Shown here piece by piece: positions 48,859 through 59,740 of a DNA stretch of 64,000 nt (the stretch's first letter is position 1; the number at the start of each line of letters is the position of its first letter). The position numbers were made by a program, and so were the translations under genes. Below the pieces are notes generated by a model. The model saw only the letters and a list, made by a program, of their open reading frames with translations. It made no database searches and was not told the DNA's origin. Source of the DNA: Cupriavidus numazuensis. GTDB taxonomy: Bacteria; Pseudomonadota; Gammaproteobacteria; Burkholderiales; Burkholderiaceae. Location: contig NZ_CAJPVI010000018.1 in NCBI RefSeq assembly GCF_905397435.1, positions 62,001-126,000 of the forward strand. The letters run 5' to 3'.

Positions 48859-50538
48859 TCAGGCCTCCATCGGCTCGCGAATCCTGAGCAGTACGCGCGG
48901 CGCGTAGCGGATCAGGTCGTGCGCGCGCTCGCCGATCATGATGGCGGGCGCATTGGTGTTGCCGCCGATGAGCGTCGGCATGATCGAGGCATCGACCACG
49001 CGCAGGCCTTCCACGCCGCGCACGCGCAATTGCGGATCGACCACCGCCATTGCGTCCATGCCCATGCGGCATGTGCCCACCGGATGGTAGATCGTGTCCG
49101 CGCGCTCGCGGATCATCTCGCGCACGGCGGCGTCGTCGCTGTCGTCGGCATGCAGGTGCGCGGAATGCAGTTCTCGCCCGCCAAAACACAGGAGCTGCGG
49201 CTGATTGAAAATCCGGCGCACGATCTTCACGCCGGTCACCATATCGTCGAGGTCACGCGCATCGGACAGGTAGCCGGGATCGATGCGCGGCGGCTGCCGC
49301 ATGTCGGGCGAATCCAGCCGGACTTCACCGCGGCTGCGCGGACGCAGCACGCACACATGGCACGAATAGCCGTGGCCGAAGCGGATCCTGCGCATGTGGT
49401 CATCGGCCATGCCCACCACGAAATGGAGTTGCAGGTCGGGCTCCGCCAGGTCGGGATGGCTGCGGATGAATCCGCCGGCCTCGGCAAAGTTGGAACTCAT
49501 CATGCCCGCGCGCTCGCGGCGGTAGCGCAGCATCTCGGACAGCAAGTGCATGGCACCGCTGAACGACAGGCCAAACAGTTCCGGCGCGGCCACGCGCTTC
49601 TGCAGGATGACATCGAGATGGTCCTGCAGGTTGCCGCCTACGCCGGGCAGGTCATGCACCACCGGAATGCCGAGATCGCGCAGGTGCGCCGCGGGTCCGA
49701 TGCCGGAGGCCATCAGCAGTTGTGGCGAGCCGAAGGTGCCAGCCGACACGATCACGTCGCGGCGTGCGCGCAGCAGGTGCTGGCGGCCATTGCGCACAGC
49801 CAGCACGCCCACCGCATGCCTGCCCTCGAAGACAATACGCAGCACCTGCATGCCGGTCAGCACGTGCAGGCCGGCACGTCCGCCGTTACAGGCCTTGTCG
49901 CGTGCATTGCCGCCATGCAGGTAAGCGCGCGCGGCGTTCCAGCGCTCGCCTTCATGCTGCGTAACCTGGTACCAGCCGACGCCTTCCTGCTCGTCGCCGT
50001 TGAAATCGTCGTTGCGCGTGAAGCCGGCCTGCTGGGCAGCGTCGATGAAGTGCTGGCCGAATGGATTGGGCGTGCGCAGGTCCGATACGTGAAGCGGGCC
50101 AGTGCCGCCGTGCAGCGGATCGTCGTCGCTGCCGGCCACGCGCGCATTGCACTCGGCGCGGCGGAAGTACGGCAGCACATCGTCCCACGACCAGCCGTCG
50201 CAGCCCGCGGCGGCCCACGCGTCGTAGTCGGCCGGGCGGCCACGTGTGTAGATCATGGCGTTGATCGACGAGCTGCCACCGAGCCCGCGGCCCCGTGGCT
50301 GGAAGCCGCGCCTGCCGTTCAGCCCGGCCTGCGGCACGGTTTCATAGGCGTAGTTGCGGGCCCCGCTGCGCGGCAGCATGGCGCCGATGCCCGCGGGTGT
50401 GCGCACCAGCACATGGTGGTCGTGGTGGCCGGCCTCGACCAACGCGATACTGTCGCTGCCGCTGTCAGCGAGACGCCCGGCCAGCGCACACCCAGCCGAA
50501 CCCGCGCCGACAACGACATAGTCATACGTGGTTTCCAT
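48859..50538 (-). CDS. GMC-family (choline dehydrogenase-like) oxidoreductase
   Basis: A 559-residue FAD enzyme of the glucose-methanol-choline family. VVGAGSAGCALAGRLADSGS binds FAD, GRGLGGSSSINAMIYTRG is GMC signature 1, and GTFGSPQLLMASGIGP is signature 2. HPVGTCRMG and a later Asn in GGNTNAPAIM supply the active-site pair. It would oxidise an alcohol; choline itself is unlikely without betB or betI beside it. It is convergent with aidB. Confidence 0.9.
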   Translation of the reverse strand: METTYDYVVVGAGSAGCALAGRLADSGSDSIALVEAGHHDHHVLVRTPAGIGAMLPRSGARNYAYETVPQAGLNGRRGFQPRGRGLGGSSSINAMIYTRGRPADYDAWAAAGCDGWSWDDVLPYFRRAECNARVAGSDDDPLHGGTGPLHVSDLRTPNPFGQHFIDAAQQAGFTRNDDFNGDEQEGVGWYQVTQHEGERWNAARAYLHGGNARDKACNGGRAGLHVLTGMQVLRIVFEGRHAVGVLAVRNGRQHLLRARRDVIVSAGTFGSPQLLMASGIGPAAHLRDLGIPVVHDLPGVGGNLQDHLDVILQKRVAAPELFGLSFSGAMHLLSEMLRYRRERAGMMSSNFAEAGGFIRSHPDLAEPDLQLHFVVGMADDHMRRIRFGHGYSCHVCVLRPRSRGEVRLDSPDMRQPPRIDPGYLSDARDLDDMVTGVKIVRRIFNQPQLLCFGGRELHSAHLHADDSDDAAVREMIRERADTIYHPVGTCRMGMDAMAVVDPQLRVRGVEGLRVVDASIMPTLIGGNTNAPAIMIGERAHDLIRYAPRVLLRIREPMEA

Positions 50539-50693
50539 CAGTCTCCCCGCGAGTCCGGAGATGGCGGCGGGGCCTCAGCCCTCTGCCCGCACCCCGGAGG
50601 ATGGCAAGCCTGAAAACCAGTGTAGGCGCTGCCGCCGCGTGAAGTGAAGGCCGGAGGGCGCGCGTCTTGCGGAGTCGCCGCGCGCGCGGGCCG

Positions 50694-51605
50694 TCAGGAG
50701 ACCAGCATCGGCCGGCCCAGCATGCGCGACAGCACGGCTTCCGGCGAGTGGGTGTGGTCGGAGATCGCCTTCGGGTCCAGATAGATGGTCTGCTCCATCA
50801 TCGCGCGGCCGCGCATGGCGGCGTGCAGCAACTGGTCGCTGAAGACGATCCACGTCGAGCCCGGCGGGAAATGGAATTCCTGCTGCGGCACGCTGGCCTG
50901 GTAGTCCAGGTCGGCCTTGGCCAGGTCGTGCAGTTGCAGCATGCGGTGGTCGTATTCCGAACGCGTGCGCTTGGTGATGTGCAGCAGTTTCATCAACGCC
51001 GCCTGCCCCGGCCACATGCCGTGGGTCTTCGGCACGAAGCGCTGCGCAAAATCGGCAAACGGCTCGCCCACGCGCCACACGCGCGGCGCTTCCGGGTCGA
51101 TGTTGTGGAACACGCGTAGCAGGCGCTTGCCCAGCAGTGGATTCGACGGGAAGGAATCGACGTGCAGGCGCGTGTCGTCCTTGCGCCAGCTCACGGCACG
51201 GCCGGCGATCTGGCTCGGGCGCAGCGAGGTGCCCGCGCGCGTCATGTACGGGCCGTACTCCGGGAACAGCGACAGCACCAGCTTTTCGCTGAAATCGGCG
51301 TAGCGGTGGATCAGGCGGTACAGATCGGCTTGATCCTGCTCGGTGCCCTGCGCGCCGCGCACGGCCGTGTCGCCCGCGCGCAGGTTGATGTTCTTGGATT
51401 TGCCGTCCGAATAGCGGCTGTCGAGGAAGCGCTCCTCGCCCGGCTCGAAACGGAAGTGCAGATCGGGGAAATAGAGCACCGCGCCCTGCTCCAGCTGGCG
51501 GCGCAGGTCTGCTTTGGTTGCGGCATCCACCTCCGGCGACCAGTCGGTGTACGGCTGCGGGCGGATCAGGTCGAGTTTGGCTGAGGAAGTGGAGGCGGAG
51601 GGCAT
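50694..51605 (-). CDS. kdoO: Kdo 3-hydroxylase family protein
   Basis: A 303-residue Fe(II)/2-oxoglutarate dioxygenase-like protein. RLHVDSFPSNPLLGKRLLRV contains the HxD iron ligands and FSDQLLHAAMRG the distal His. The overall pattern matches KdoO, which hydroxylates Kdo to Ko in the LPS inner core of Burkholderia and Yersinia. It lies near two lipid A acyltransferases, which fits an envelope role. The gene is monocistronic, convergent with nothing, and about 150 bp from metK. Confidence 0.85.
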   Translation of the reverse strand: MPSASTSSAKLDLIRPQPYTDWSPEVDAATKADLRRQLEQGAVLYFPDLHFRFEPGEERFLDSRYSDGKSKNINLRAGDTAVRGAQGTEQDQADLYRLIHRYADFSEKLVLSLFPEYGPYMTRAGTSLRPSQIAGRAVSWRKDDTRLHVDSFPSNPLLGKRLLRVFHNIDPEAPRVWRVGEPFADFAQRFVPKTHGMWPGQAALMKLLHITKRTRSEYDHRMLQLHDLAKADLDYQASVPQQEFHFPPGSTWIVFSDQLLHAAMRGRAMMEQTIYLDPKAISDHTHSPEAVLSRMLGRPMLVS

Positions 51606-51694
51606 GGCGTTCTCGGTTTGCCGGATAGCCGGATTTTACGCGCTATTTTTGGTGACGAATTGATCACAGACATGGCGGCCGCAAAGCACTCAAT

Positions 51695-51730
51695 AAAAAA
51701 AACCCCGCCGACCAACGGCCGGCGGGGTTT
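51695..51730 (-). terminator. Intrinsic terminator of metK
   Basis: On the minus strand CCCCGCCG pairs with CGGCGGGG and is followed by a run of eight T and ATTG. This is a canonical rho-independent terminator 20 bp after the metK stop. Confidence 0.93.
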
Positions 51731-51750
51731 CATGCCAGAACGGCAAATGC

Positions 51751-52914
<1,164 letters not shown>

Positions 52915-53054
52915 GAACTTATTCTCCAGGTTGGCTATTGCGTGCCACCCTGTCGGGTCATGGCGGCGACGCTTTAGCGGTATTTTCAGGCCGCTCGGTT
53001 AGAGCGGTATCGCCCCGCAAGTTGTCAGTTAACTCGGCGATACACGCTATTATA
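52915..53054 (-). promoter_or_regulatory. metK promoter and structured leader
   Basis: TATAAT on the minus strand at 53049-53054 is a consensus -10 box, giving a leader of about 130 nt. In the leader, CCGCTC can pair with GAGCGG (loop TAACC), and the same AGCGG can instead pair with a second CCGCT ten bases downstream. The two hairpins exclude each other. It does not match a SAM riboswitch class known to me. Confidence 0.45.
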
Positions 53055-53210
53055 CGCGCCTGCCGGCACAATGCAGCCTGTGGCCCAAGGGCCACCGTGC
53101 GCCGGCGCACGCCGATCGGATACATGGTTAGCGGCAGGAATCCACCGATCCTTAGCCGCGCGCGACGGCTTGCACACGCATTGATGACCCCGTCCCGCAA
53201 GGGACCTGCC

Positions 53211-54113
53211 ATGCACCGCCACGCGATGACTTTCCTGTTCTGGCTGATCTCCCGCTTGCCGCTGCGCCTGCTCCAGGCGGTGGGCGGTGCGCTCGGACTG
53301 CTGGCGGCCCGCGTGCCGGGGCGTTATGGGCGGCGCCTGCGCGAAAACTTCCTGCTGGCGTTTCCGGATGCCACCGAGTCGATGATTGCCGAAGCGGCCC
53401 GCTCCAGCGGCCGCATGGCCCTCGAAATGCCCTACTTCTGGAGCCGGAAGACCATCGGCGCCCGCCTGTACGGCTTTGACGACTACCTGTGGCCGGAACT
53501 GGAAAAGCTGCAGGCTCGCGGCAACGGCATCATCATCCTGACCCCTCACCTGGGCTGCTTCGAAGTGCTCCCGCAATCGCACGCGCTGGTGCGCCCGGTC
53601 ACGGCACTGTTCAAGCCGCCGCATCAGGCGTGGCTGCGCGACTGGATCGAACGCATGCGCACCCGCCCCAATATGGCGATGGCGCCGGCCACGCCGCGCG
53701 GCGTGCGCATGCTGGTCAAGGCGCTCAAGCGCGGACAGGCTGTCGGCATCCTGCCTGACCAGGTACCAAGCGGCGGCGAAGGCAACTGGGCGCCGTTCTT
53801 CGGCAAACCGGCCTATACCATGGCGCTGGTCCACCGCCTGCAGCAACTGACAAGGGCGCCGGTTGTCGCCATCTTCGGCGAACGGCTTCCTCGCGGTGCT
53901 GGTTACCGCGGCCATCTGCGCATCATCAACGATGGCGGCATGTTGCCTGAAGACCCGGCCGAAGCCGCCGCCATCATCAACCGGACCATAGAGGCACTCG
54001 TGGCCATCGCGCCGACGCAGTACCTCTGGGGCTATCACCGCTACAAGACTCCCTCCGGCGTGCAGGACCCCGATCGGGGCACGCTGGCGGCTACCGAATC
54101 CTCCCACTCATGA
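53211..54113 (+). CDS. Lipid A biosynthesis acyltransferase (LpxL/HtrB family), first copy
   Basis: A 300-residue inner-membrane acyltransferase adding a secondary acyl chain to lipid A. One membrane span lies in the first 30 residues. The catalytic HX4E motif is HLGCFE, and GVRMLVKALKRGQAVGILPDQVPSGGEG follows. ATG 53211 was chosen by family length; ATG 53184 would add nine residues. Its stop overlaps the start of the second copy (ATGA). Confidence 0.9.
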   Translation: MHRHAMTFLFWLISRLPLRLLQAVGGALGLLAARVPGRYGRRLRENFLLAFPDATESMIAEAARSSGRMALEMPYFWSRKTIGARLYGFDDYLWPELEKLQARGNGIIILTPHLGCFEVLPQSHALVRPVTALFKPPHQAWLRDWIERMRTRPNMAMAPATPRGVRMLVKALKRGQAVGILPDQVPSGGEGNWAPFFGKPAYTMALVHRLQQLTRAPVVAIFGERLPRGAGYRGHLRIINDGGMLPEDPAEAAAIINRTIEALVAIAPTQYLWGYHRYKTPSGVQDPDRGTLAATESSHS

Positions 54114-55003
54114 GCCGTATCTTTACCTGGCTCGGCATCGGTCTGCTGACCGTGCTGGGCAAGCTGCCCTACCCGTTCGTCGCCCGTTTCGGCGAGGGGC
54201 TGGGCAGCCTGCTGTATTGCTTTCCGAGCAGCCGGCGCCGGATCGTGCAGGCCAACCTCCGCGCCAGCTTTCCCGACAAGAGCGAAGCCGAGATCGACGC
54301 GTTGTCGCGTGATTCCTTCCGCACCGTGTTCCGCAGCTTTGCCGAACGCGGCATCTTCTGGACCGGCAGCGAGGCGCAGATGCGCCGCTGGGTGCAGATC
54401 GACGACCAGGCCGATCTGGTCGCGCTGGACGGCACGCCGCATATCCTGGTCACGCTGCACCTGTCCGGCGTGGAAGCCGGTGCGATCCGCCTGACCATCC
54501 ACCTGCGCGACCACGTCGGCCGTTCAGGTGCGTCGCTGTACACCGCGCAGAAGAACACGCTGTTCGACGGCTTCCTCAAACACGCACGCGGCCGCTTCGG
54601 CGCGAAGATGATCTCGCGCAATGACAGCGCGCGCGACATCCTGCGCTGCCTGAAGAAGGGCGAGGCGCTGCAGCTCATCGCCGACATGGACTTCGGCGAG
54701 CGCGATTCGGAGTACGTGCCATTCTTCGGCGTACAGGCGCTGACGCTGACCTCGGTGTCGCGCCTGGCGCGGATGACCGGCGCCAAGGTCGTGCCGATCT
54801 ACACGGAGATGCTGCCTGACTACCAGGGCTACGTGTTGCGCATCCTGCCGGCCTGGGAAGACTACCCCGGCGACAGCGTGACGGAAGACACGCGCCGCAT
54901 GAACGCATTCTTCGAAGACTGCATTCGTCCGCGCGTGGCCGAGTACTACTGGGTGCACAAGCGCTTCAAGAACCGCCCGGCCGGCGAGCCCTCCATCTAC
55001 TGA
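54110..55003 (+). CDS. Lipid A biosynthesis acyltransferase (LpxL/HtrB family), second copy
   Basis: A 297-residue paralogue of the preceding gene. The HX4E motif is HLSGVE, and [22 protein letters not shown] and [19 protein letters not shown] are visible. The two copies probably act in turn on lipid A, as LpxL and LpxM do, but which chain each adds cannot be read here. The start overlaps the first copy by four bases, and dapF follows after 43 bp. Confidence 0.9.
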   Translation: MSRIFTWLGIGLLTVLGKLPYPFVARFGEGLGSLLYCFPSSRRRIVQANLRASFPDKSEAEIDALSRDSFRTVFRSFAERGIFWTGSEAQMRRWVQIDDQADLVALDGTPHILVTLHLSGVEAGAIRLTIHLRDHVGRSGASLYTAQKNTLFDGFLKHARGRFGAKMISRNDSARDILRCLKKGEALQLIADMDFGERDSEYVPFFGVQALTLTSVSRLARMTGAKVVPIYTEMLPDYQGYVLRILPAWEDYPGDSVTEDTRRMNAFFEDCIRPRVAEYYWVHKRFKNRPAGEPSIY

Positions 55004-55046
55004 CGACCGCCGGCAGGTCCGGCCCTGCGCGGCTACAATTCGCACC

Positions 55047-55913
55047 ATGAAACTCCAGTTCACCAAGATGCACGGTGCCGGCAACGACTTCGTCGTGCTC
55101 GACGGCATCCACCAGAAGCTCGACCTGACCACCGAACAGTGGCGTGCGCTTGCCAGCCGGCATTTCGGCGTCGGCGCCGACCAGATGCTGATCGTGGAAA
55201 AACCCACGCGCGAGGACGTGGATTTCCGCTACCGCATCTTCAATGCCGATGGCAGCGAGGTCGAACACTGCGGCAATGGCGCGCGCTGCTTCGTGCGCTT
55301 CGTCACCGACAAGGGCATGACCGACAAGCGCTCGGTGCGCGTGGAGGTCATGAACGGCGTGATCACGCTGACGCTTCAGGACGACGGCCAGGTCACGGTG
55401 GACATGGGTGCGCCCGAACTGGAACCGGCTCGCGTGCCGTTCCGGCCGGAAGGCCTGCCAGTCCGCACGCAAGGTGAAGACACCGCCTACGGGCTGGAAA
55501 TCAACGGCCGTACGGCGTGGATTTCCGCGGTGTCGATGGGCAACCCGCATGCGGTGCAGGTGGTGGACGATGTCGAGAACTTCCCGGTACTGCAGGACGG
55601 TCCGTTGATCGAACATCACGTAACGTTCCCGAACCGCGTGAACGCCGGCTTCCTGCAAGTGGTGGACCGCCATACCGCGCGCCTGCGCGTATTCGAACGC
55701 GGCGCGGGCGAGACGCTGGCCTGCGGCACGGGCGCCTGCGCGGCGGTGGTGGCCGGCATTCGCCGCGGCCTGCTGGATTCCCCGGTCAAGGTCCACACGC
55801 ACGGTGGCGACCTGAACATTGCCTGGGACGGCGGCGCCGAATCCGTGCGCATGACGGGCCCGGCTACCACCGTGTTCGAAGGCACCATTGACCTGGCCGC
55901 CCTGCCGGCCTGA
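55047..55913 (+). CDS. dapF: Diaminopimelate epimerase
   Basis: A 288-residue cofactor-free epimerase turning LL-DAP to meso-DAP for lysine and peptidoglycan. The two catalytic cysteines lie in EHCGNGARC (near residue 75) and [11 protein letters not shown] (near 230). [14 protein letters not shown] begins the protein. It follows the lipid A acyltransferases and may be co-transcribed. Confidence 0.96.
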   Translation: MKLQFTKMHGAGNDFVVLDGIHQKLDLTTEQWRALASRHFGVGADQMLIVEKPTREDVDFRYRIFNADGSEVEHCGNGARCFVRFVTDKGMTDKRSVRVEVMNGVITLTLQDDGQVTVDMGAPELEPARVPFRPEGLPVRTQGEDTAYGLEINGRTAWISAVSMGNPHAVQVVDDVENFPVLQDGPLIEHHVTFPNRVNAGFLQVVDRHTARLRVFERGAGETLACGTGACAAVVAGIRRGLLDSPVKVHTHGGDLNIAWDGGAESVRMTGPATTVFEGTIDLAALPA

Positions 55914-56021
55914 CCATAGGGGCCTGTGCGCCCCGCTTCGCTTCATCGTGTCCCGACTGCGGCGGGGTTCCCCGAACGTTCCGCGCGGTGTCCTGCCGCC
56001 GGACGCACCGATGGAGCACCC

Positions 56022-56831
56022 ATGCCGCTGGACGATTACCGCATCACCTCGGGCAAGCGCTTCAACCTCGCCAGCTTCGACCCGGGCAGCAAGCCCATGT
56101 CGCAAGGCGACAAAGAAACCGATCTCGCTTGCATCACGCGGCTGAGCGAATCACTCGACGCTCAGCAAGACATCTTCTATGCCGAACACCGGCGCAAGAT
56201 CCTGGTCGTCCTGCAAGGCATGGACACCAGCGGCAAGGACGGTACGGTACGCTCGGTGTTTCGCAGCTTCGATCCGCTCGGCATCCGCGTGGTCAGCTTC
56301 AAGGCACCCACACCCGATGAACTCGCGCGCGACTATCTGTGGCGCGTACATGTACAGGTGCCCAAGGCCGGCGAGATCGTGCTGTTCAACCGCAGCCACT
56401 ACGAAGACGTGCTGATCACGCGCGTGCACGACTGGATCGATGCGCAGGAATGCGAGCGCCGCTACAAGCAGATACGCGCATTCGAGACGCTGCTGACCGA
56501 GACCGGCACCACCATCGTCAAGTGCTTCCTGCATATCTCGAAGGACGAACAAAAGGCGCGCCTCGAAGCACGCCTGGCCGACCCGAACAAACACTGGAAA
56601 TTCGACCCGACCGACCTGGCTGAGCGCAAGCACTGGAAGGCCTACATGGACGCCTACGAGTCGGCCATCGCGGCCACGAGCACGCCGGAATGCCCGTGGT
56701 ACATCGTGCCGGCAGACTCCAAGACCCATCGCAACCTGATGGTGGCCGAGATCCTTGCCGAGGTGTTCCGCCAGATCAAGCCGGCCTACCCGCCGGCGCG
56801 GGCCGACCTGGCGGGGATCAAGGTCGAGTAG
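56022..56831 (+). CDS. Polyphosphate kinase 2 family protein
   Basis: A 269-residue P-loop kinase that uses polyphosphate to phosphorylate a nucleotide. Walker A is GMDTSGKDGTV, Walker B is GEIVLFNRSHYEDVL, and the lid region includes DDLA-like FDPTDLAERKHW. Single-domain, AMP- or NDP-type PPK2 classes cannot be separated by eye. ATG 56022 was chosen; the frame upstream lacks conserved residues. It lies 108 bp after dapF. Confidence 0.9.
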   Translation: MPLDDYRITSGKRFNLASFDPGSKPMSQGDKETDLACITRLSESLDAQQDIFYAEHRRKILVVLQGMDTSGKDGTVRSVFRSFDPLGIRVVSFKAPTPDELARDYLWRVHVQVPKAGEIVLFNRSHYEDVLITRVHDWIDAQECERRYKQIRAFETLLTETGTTIVKCFLHISKDEQKARLEARLADPNKHWKFDPTDLAERKHWKAYMDAYESAIAATSTPECPWYIVPADSKTHRNLMVAEILAEVFRQIKPAYPPARADLAGIKVE

Positions 56832-56840
56832 CGCGCCGCA

Positions 56841-58133
56841 TTACTCGCGGTCGCCGTTGCCTCGATGCACGTCGTGCGTGACGAACGGGCGTTCGCGGCT
56901 AGGCATGGCCAGCCAGTGCGGGTGACGCAGCGTATCGCGGATATCGTCGAGACCGCTGGACCAGTGTTCGTTCATCGCCAGCAAGCCGAACTGGTAATCC
57001 TTGGCGCTGTTCTCGAATGACTTGTCGCGGTAGATGAGCTGAATCACGTTGCGGCGCGCATCGCAGGCATGCTCGGCGGCGCGGCGGTACCAGTCGCTGT
57101 CACGCTTCGAAGCCGGCACCAGGGCCATCACCTCACTGAGCATGCGGCGGTAGTTCTGCTGCTCGCGCATGTAATCGGTGATGGTGCGGGTCCGACTGGA
57201 ATACTGGATATCCTTCTGCCGCTCGGCTACCTCGCTCAAGTCATGCGGCAGCTTGCCGCGCGCGCTCCACAGGTCGACCTGGAAGATCAAGGCGTCGCGG
57301 CGCGGCTGCGCGGTAAGCACCTCGGCCAGCGGCGTGTTGGACACCAGGCCGCCGTCCCAGTAGTACTCGCCATCGATCTCCACCGCCGGGAAGCCCGGCG
57401 GCAACGCGCCCGACGCCATGAAATGCTCGGGCCGCAGTGTGTCGCGCGTGTTGTCGAAATAGGCGAAGTTGCCAGTGCGGATATTGACCGCGCCGACCGA
57501 CACGCGCATTTCCTTGGGCCGGTTGATCAGGTCGAAGTCGGCGAAGCGTTCCAGCGTGGCCTTGAGCGGCGTGGTGTCATAGTAGCTCGCGCGTGTCGGG
57601 TCCGTGTAGCGCGTCACCAGTTCCAGCCAGTTGCGCGGCATGAAGAAGCCGCGCTGGCCTTCGAACATCGCGCGCGCCGCATGCATGCCGTCAAACCAGA
57701 CGCGCAGCGGCTCCGGCCAGGTATCCGCGCTGTCGAACATCGACGATTGCGACAGGCTCGGCAGCCACGGCTGGGCGCAGATGTAATCCCAGAACGCGCG
57801 TAGCTGCTCGACGCGCCGCTCGGGCGGATTGCCGGCAATGATCGCCGCATTCAGCGCGCCGATCGAGATGCCCGCAACCCAGTTCGGGTAGATGCCGCCT
57901 TCTGCCAGGCCCTGGTAGACGCCGGCCTGGTAGGCGCCGAGCGCGCCGCCACCTTGCAGCACCAGCGCGCGCACGGCATAGGCCTCATGCGCGGGGCGGC
58001 CGGGTTCGGGTCCCTTGGGCAGGTCTTCGGCCGGCCCGCATGGCTGTTCCTGCGCCACCTTCTTGCGCGTGCGTGCGGGCTTTGCGCGCCGCGCCGCCGT
58101 TTCCTGGGATTCCTGTCGCTCTTTGCCCGCCAC
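56841..58133 (-). CDS. Patatin-like phospholipase with DUF3734
   Basis: A 430-residue predicted lipid acyl hydrolase. ALVLQGGGALGAYQAGVYQG is the oxyanion loop, GISIGALN holds the nucleophilic Ser in GxSxG, and the dyad Asp is in YWDGGLVSNTPL. The C-terminal DUF3734 region contains RTRTITDYMREQQNYRRML. The N-terminus is basic and Lys/Arg rich. GTG 58133 with AAGGAG six bases upstream is the likely start; GTG 58178 is the alternative. It is convergent with the PPK2 gene. Confidence 0.85.
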   Translation of the reverse strand: MAGKERQESQETAARRAKPARTRKKVAQEQPCGPAEDLPKGPEPGRPAHEAYAVRALVLQGGGALGAYQAGVYQGLAEGGIYPNWVAGISIGALNAAIIAGNPPERRVEQLRAFWDYICAQPWLPSLSQSSMFDSADTWPEPLRVWFDGMHAARAMFEGQRGFFMPRNWLELVTRYTDPTRASYYDTTPLKATLERFADFDLINRPKEMRVSVGAVNIRTGNFAYFDNTRDTLRPEHFMASGALPPGFPAVEIDGEYYWDGGLVSNTPLAEVLTAQPRRDALIFQVDLWSARGKLPHDLSEVAERQKDIQYSSRTRTITDYMREQQNYRRMLSEVMALVPASKRDSDWYRRAAEHACDARRNVIQLIYRDKSFENSAKDYQFGLLAMNEHWSSGLDDIRDTLRHPHWLAMPSRERPFVTHDVHRGNGDRE

Positions 58134-58219
58134 GCCTTGCTCCTTCACAGATGGTGAATCCTGCCGGGGGCGCGGCACGACGGGAGCTACCTCCGGTCAG
58201 CCGCGCGCCGAAGTGCCGG

Positions 58220-58921
58220 TCAGACGCCGTAGCGCTGGCGGTAGGCAGCCACGGCCTCGCGCGAGGCCGACAGCGAGGGATTGTTGGACGCGTCGAGATA
58301 GGCCAGCAGATCCTTCAGGCTGGCAATGGCGATCACGGGCACGCCGTATTCGCGCTGCACGTCCTGCACCGCCGAATGGGTGCCGATCTGGTCGGCGGTA
58401 CCGCTCTTTTCCATGCGGTCCAGCGCGATCAGCACGGCGGCCGGTTCGGCGCCGGCCGCCCGGATCAGCTGCATCGATTCGCGCACCGAGGTGCCGGCGG
58501 AGATCACATCGTCGATGATGACGACTTTGCCCTGGAGCTTCGCGCCGACCAGCGTGCCGCCCTCGCCATGGTCCTTGGCTTCCTTGCGGTTGTAGGCGAA
58601 GCCGACGTCACGTCCCATGCCCGCCAGCGCCACCGCGGTGGCAGACGCCAGCGTAATGCCCTTGTAGGCCGGTCCGAACAGCACGTCGAACTGCACGCCC
58701 GAGGCCAGCAGGGTTTTCGCATAGAATTGCGCCACCTGGCCGAGCATGGCGCCCTGGTTGAACAGGCCGGCATTGAAGAAGTACGGCGACTTGCGGCCCG
58801 CCTTGGTGACGAACTCGCCGAAGGACAGCACGCCGGCGTCCAGCGCGAAGCGGATAAAGGTCTGGCTGAGATCCTGCTGGCCCGCCTGCTGCGTGGTCGA
58901 AGTCGTCGTCTGCTGCGTCAT
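58220..58921 (-). CDS. pyrE: Orotate phosphoribosyltransferase
   Basis: A 233-residue enzyme of pyrimidine synthesis. The PRPP motif is VVIIDDVISAGTSVRE, and SPYFFNAGLFNQG near 45 and FGPAYKGITLASATA near 80 are hallmarks. An N-terminal Gln/Thr-rich stretch of about 20 residues precedes the fold. It is divergent from the exonuclease gene with 32 bp between, so promoters overlap. Confidence 0.95.
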   Translation of the reverse strand: MTQQTTTSTTQQAGQQDLSQTFIRFALDAGVLSFGEFVTKAGRKSPYFFNAGLFNQGAMLGQVAQFYAKTLLASGVQFDVLFGPAYKGITLASATAVALAGMGRDVGFAYNRKEAKDHGEGGTLVGAKLQGKVVIIDDVISAGTSVRESMQLIRAAGAEPAAVLIALDRMEKSGTADQIGTHSAVQDVQREYGVPVIAIASLKDLLAYLDASNNPSLSASREAVAAYRQRYGV

Positions 58922-58953
58922 TCTTTTCTCTCTGAATTCAAAAATTTTCCCGC

Positions 58954-59730
58954 ATGTTACGGATTATCAGCGCCAACCTCAACGGCATCCGCTCCGCTTC
59001 CAAGAAGGGCTTTTTCGAGTGGATGGGCAAGCAGGACGCGGACATGGTCTGCGTGCAGGAACTCAAGGCGCAGGCCGCCGACATGACCGAAGCGTTCCTG
59101 GCGCCACATGGTTACCACGGCTACTTCCACTACGCCGAGAAGAAGGGCTACAGCGGTGTCGGCCTCTACACCCGCCACAAGCCCGAGCGCGTGATCACGG
59201 GGTTCGGCAACCCCGAGTTCGACAGCGAAGGCCGCTATGTGGAAGTGCAGTATCCGCACCTCGCGGTGATCTCGGTCTATGTTCCGTCCGGCTCAAGCTC
59301 GGAGGAGCGCCAGCAGGCAAAGTTCCGCTTCATGGAAGTGTTCCTGCCCCATCTGCTGGAACTGAAGGCTAGCGGGCGCGAGATCGTGCTGTGCGGTGAC
59401 GTGAACATCGCGCACAAGGAAATCGACATCAAGAACTGGAAGGGCAACCTGAAGAACTCGGGTTTCCTGCCGGAAGAACGGGCCTGGATCGGCCAGCTGT
59501 TCGACACGCACGGCTACGTGGACGTGTTCCGCCAGCTGGACCCGCGCCCCGAGCAGTACACCTGGTGGAGCAACCGCGGCCAGGCCTATGCGAAGAACGT
59601 CGGGTGGCGCATCGATTACCACCTGGCCACGCCAAAAATCGCCGGCACGGCGCATGTCTGCTCGATCTACAAGGATGAGAAGTTCAGCGACCACGCGCCG
59701 CTGTCGATCGACTACGACTATCCGCTCTGA
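58954..59730 (+). CDS. xthA: Exodeoxyribonuclease III
   Basis: A 258-residue AP endonuclease/3'-exonuclease for base excision repair. ISANLNGIRSASKKGF, DMVCVQELKAQ (metal-binding Glu), LCGDVNIAHKEIDIKN and the terminal SDHAPLSIDY are the EEP-fold motifs. The length fits the Neisseria-type ExoIII. It is convergent with mqsA, 10 bp away. Confidence 0.94.
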   Translation: MLRIISANLNGIRSASKKGFFEWMGKQDADMVCVQELKAQAADMTEAFLAPHGYHGYFHYAEKKGYSGVGLYTRHKPERVITGFGNPEFDSEGRYVEVQYPHLAVISVYVPSGSSSEERQQAKFRFMEVFLPHLLELKASGREIVLCGDVNIAHKEIDIKNWKGNLKNSGFLPEERAWIGQLFDTHGYVDVFRQLDPRPEQYTWWSNRGQAYAKNVGWRIDYHLATPKIAGTAHVCSIYKDEKFSDHAPLSIDYDYPL

Positions 59731-59740
59731 TCGCGACCGC

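Noticed and set aside
52970..53010. SAM-II-like riboswitch before metK
   Set aside because: A GCTAAAGC tail recalls SAM-II, but the hairpin loop is far too short and the conserved loop bases are missing.
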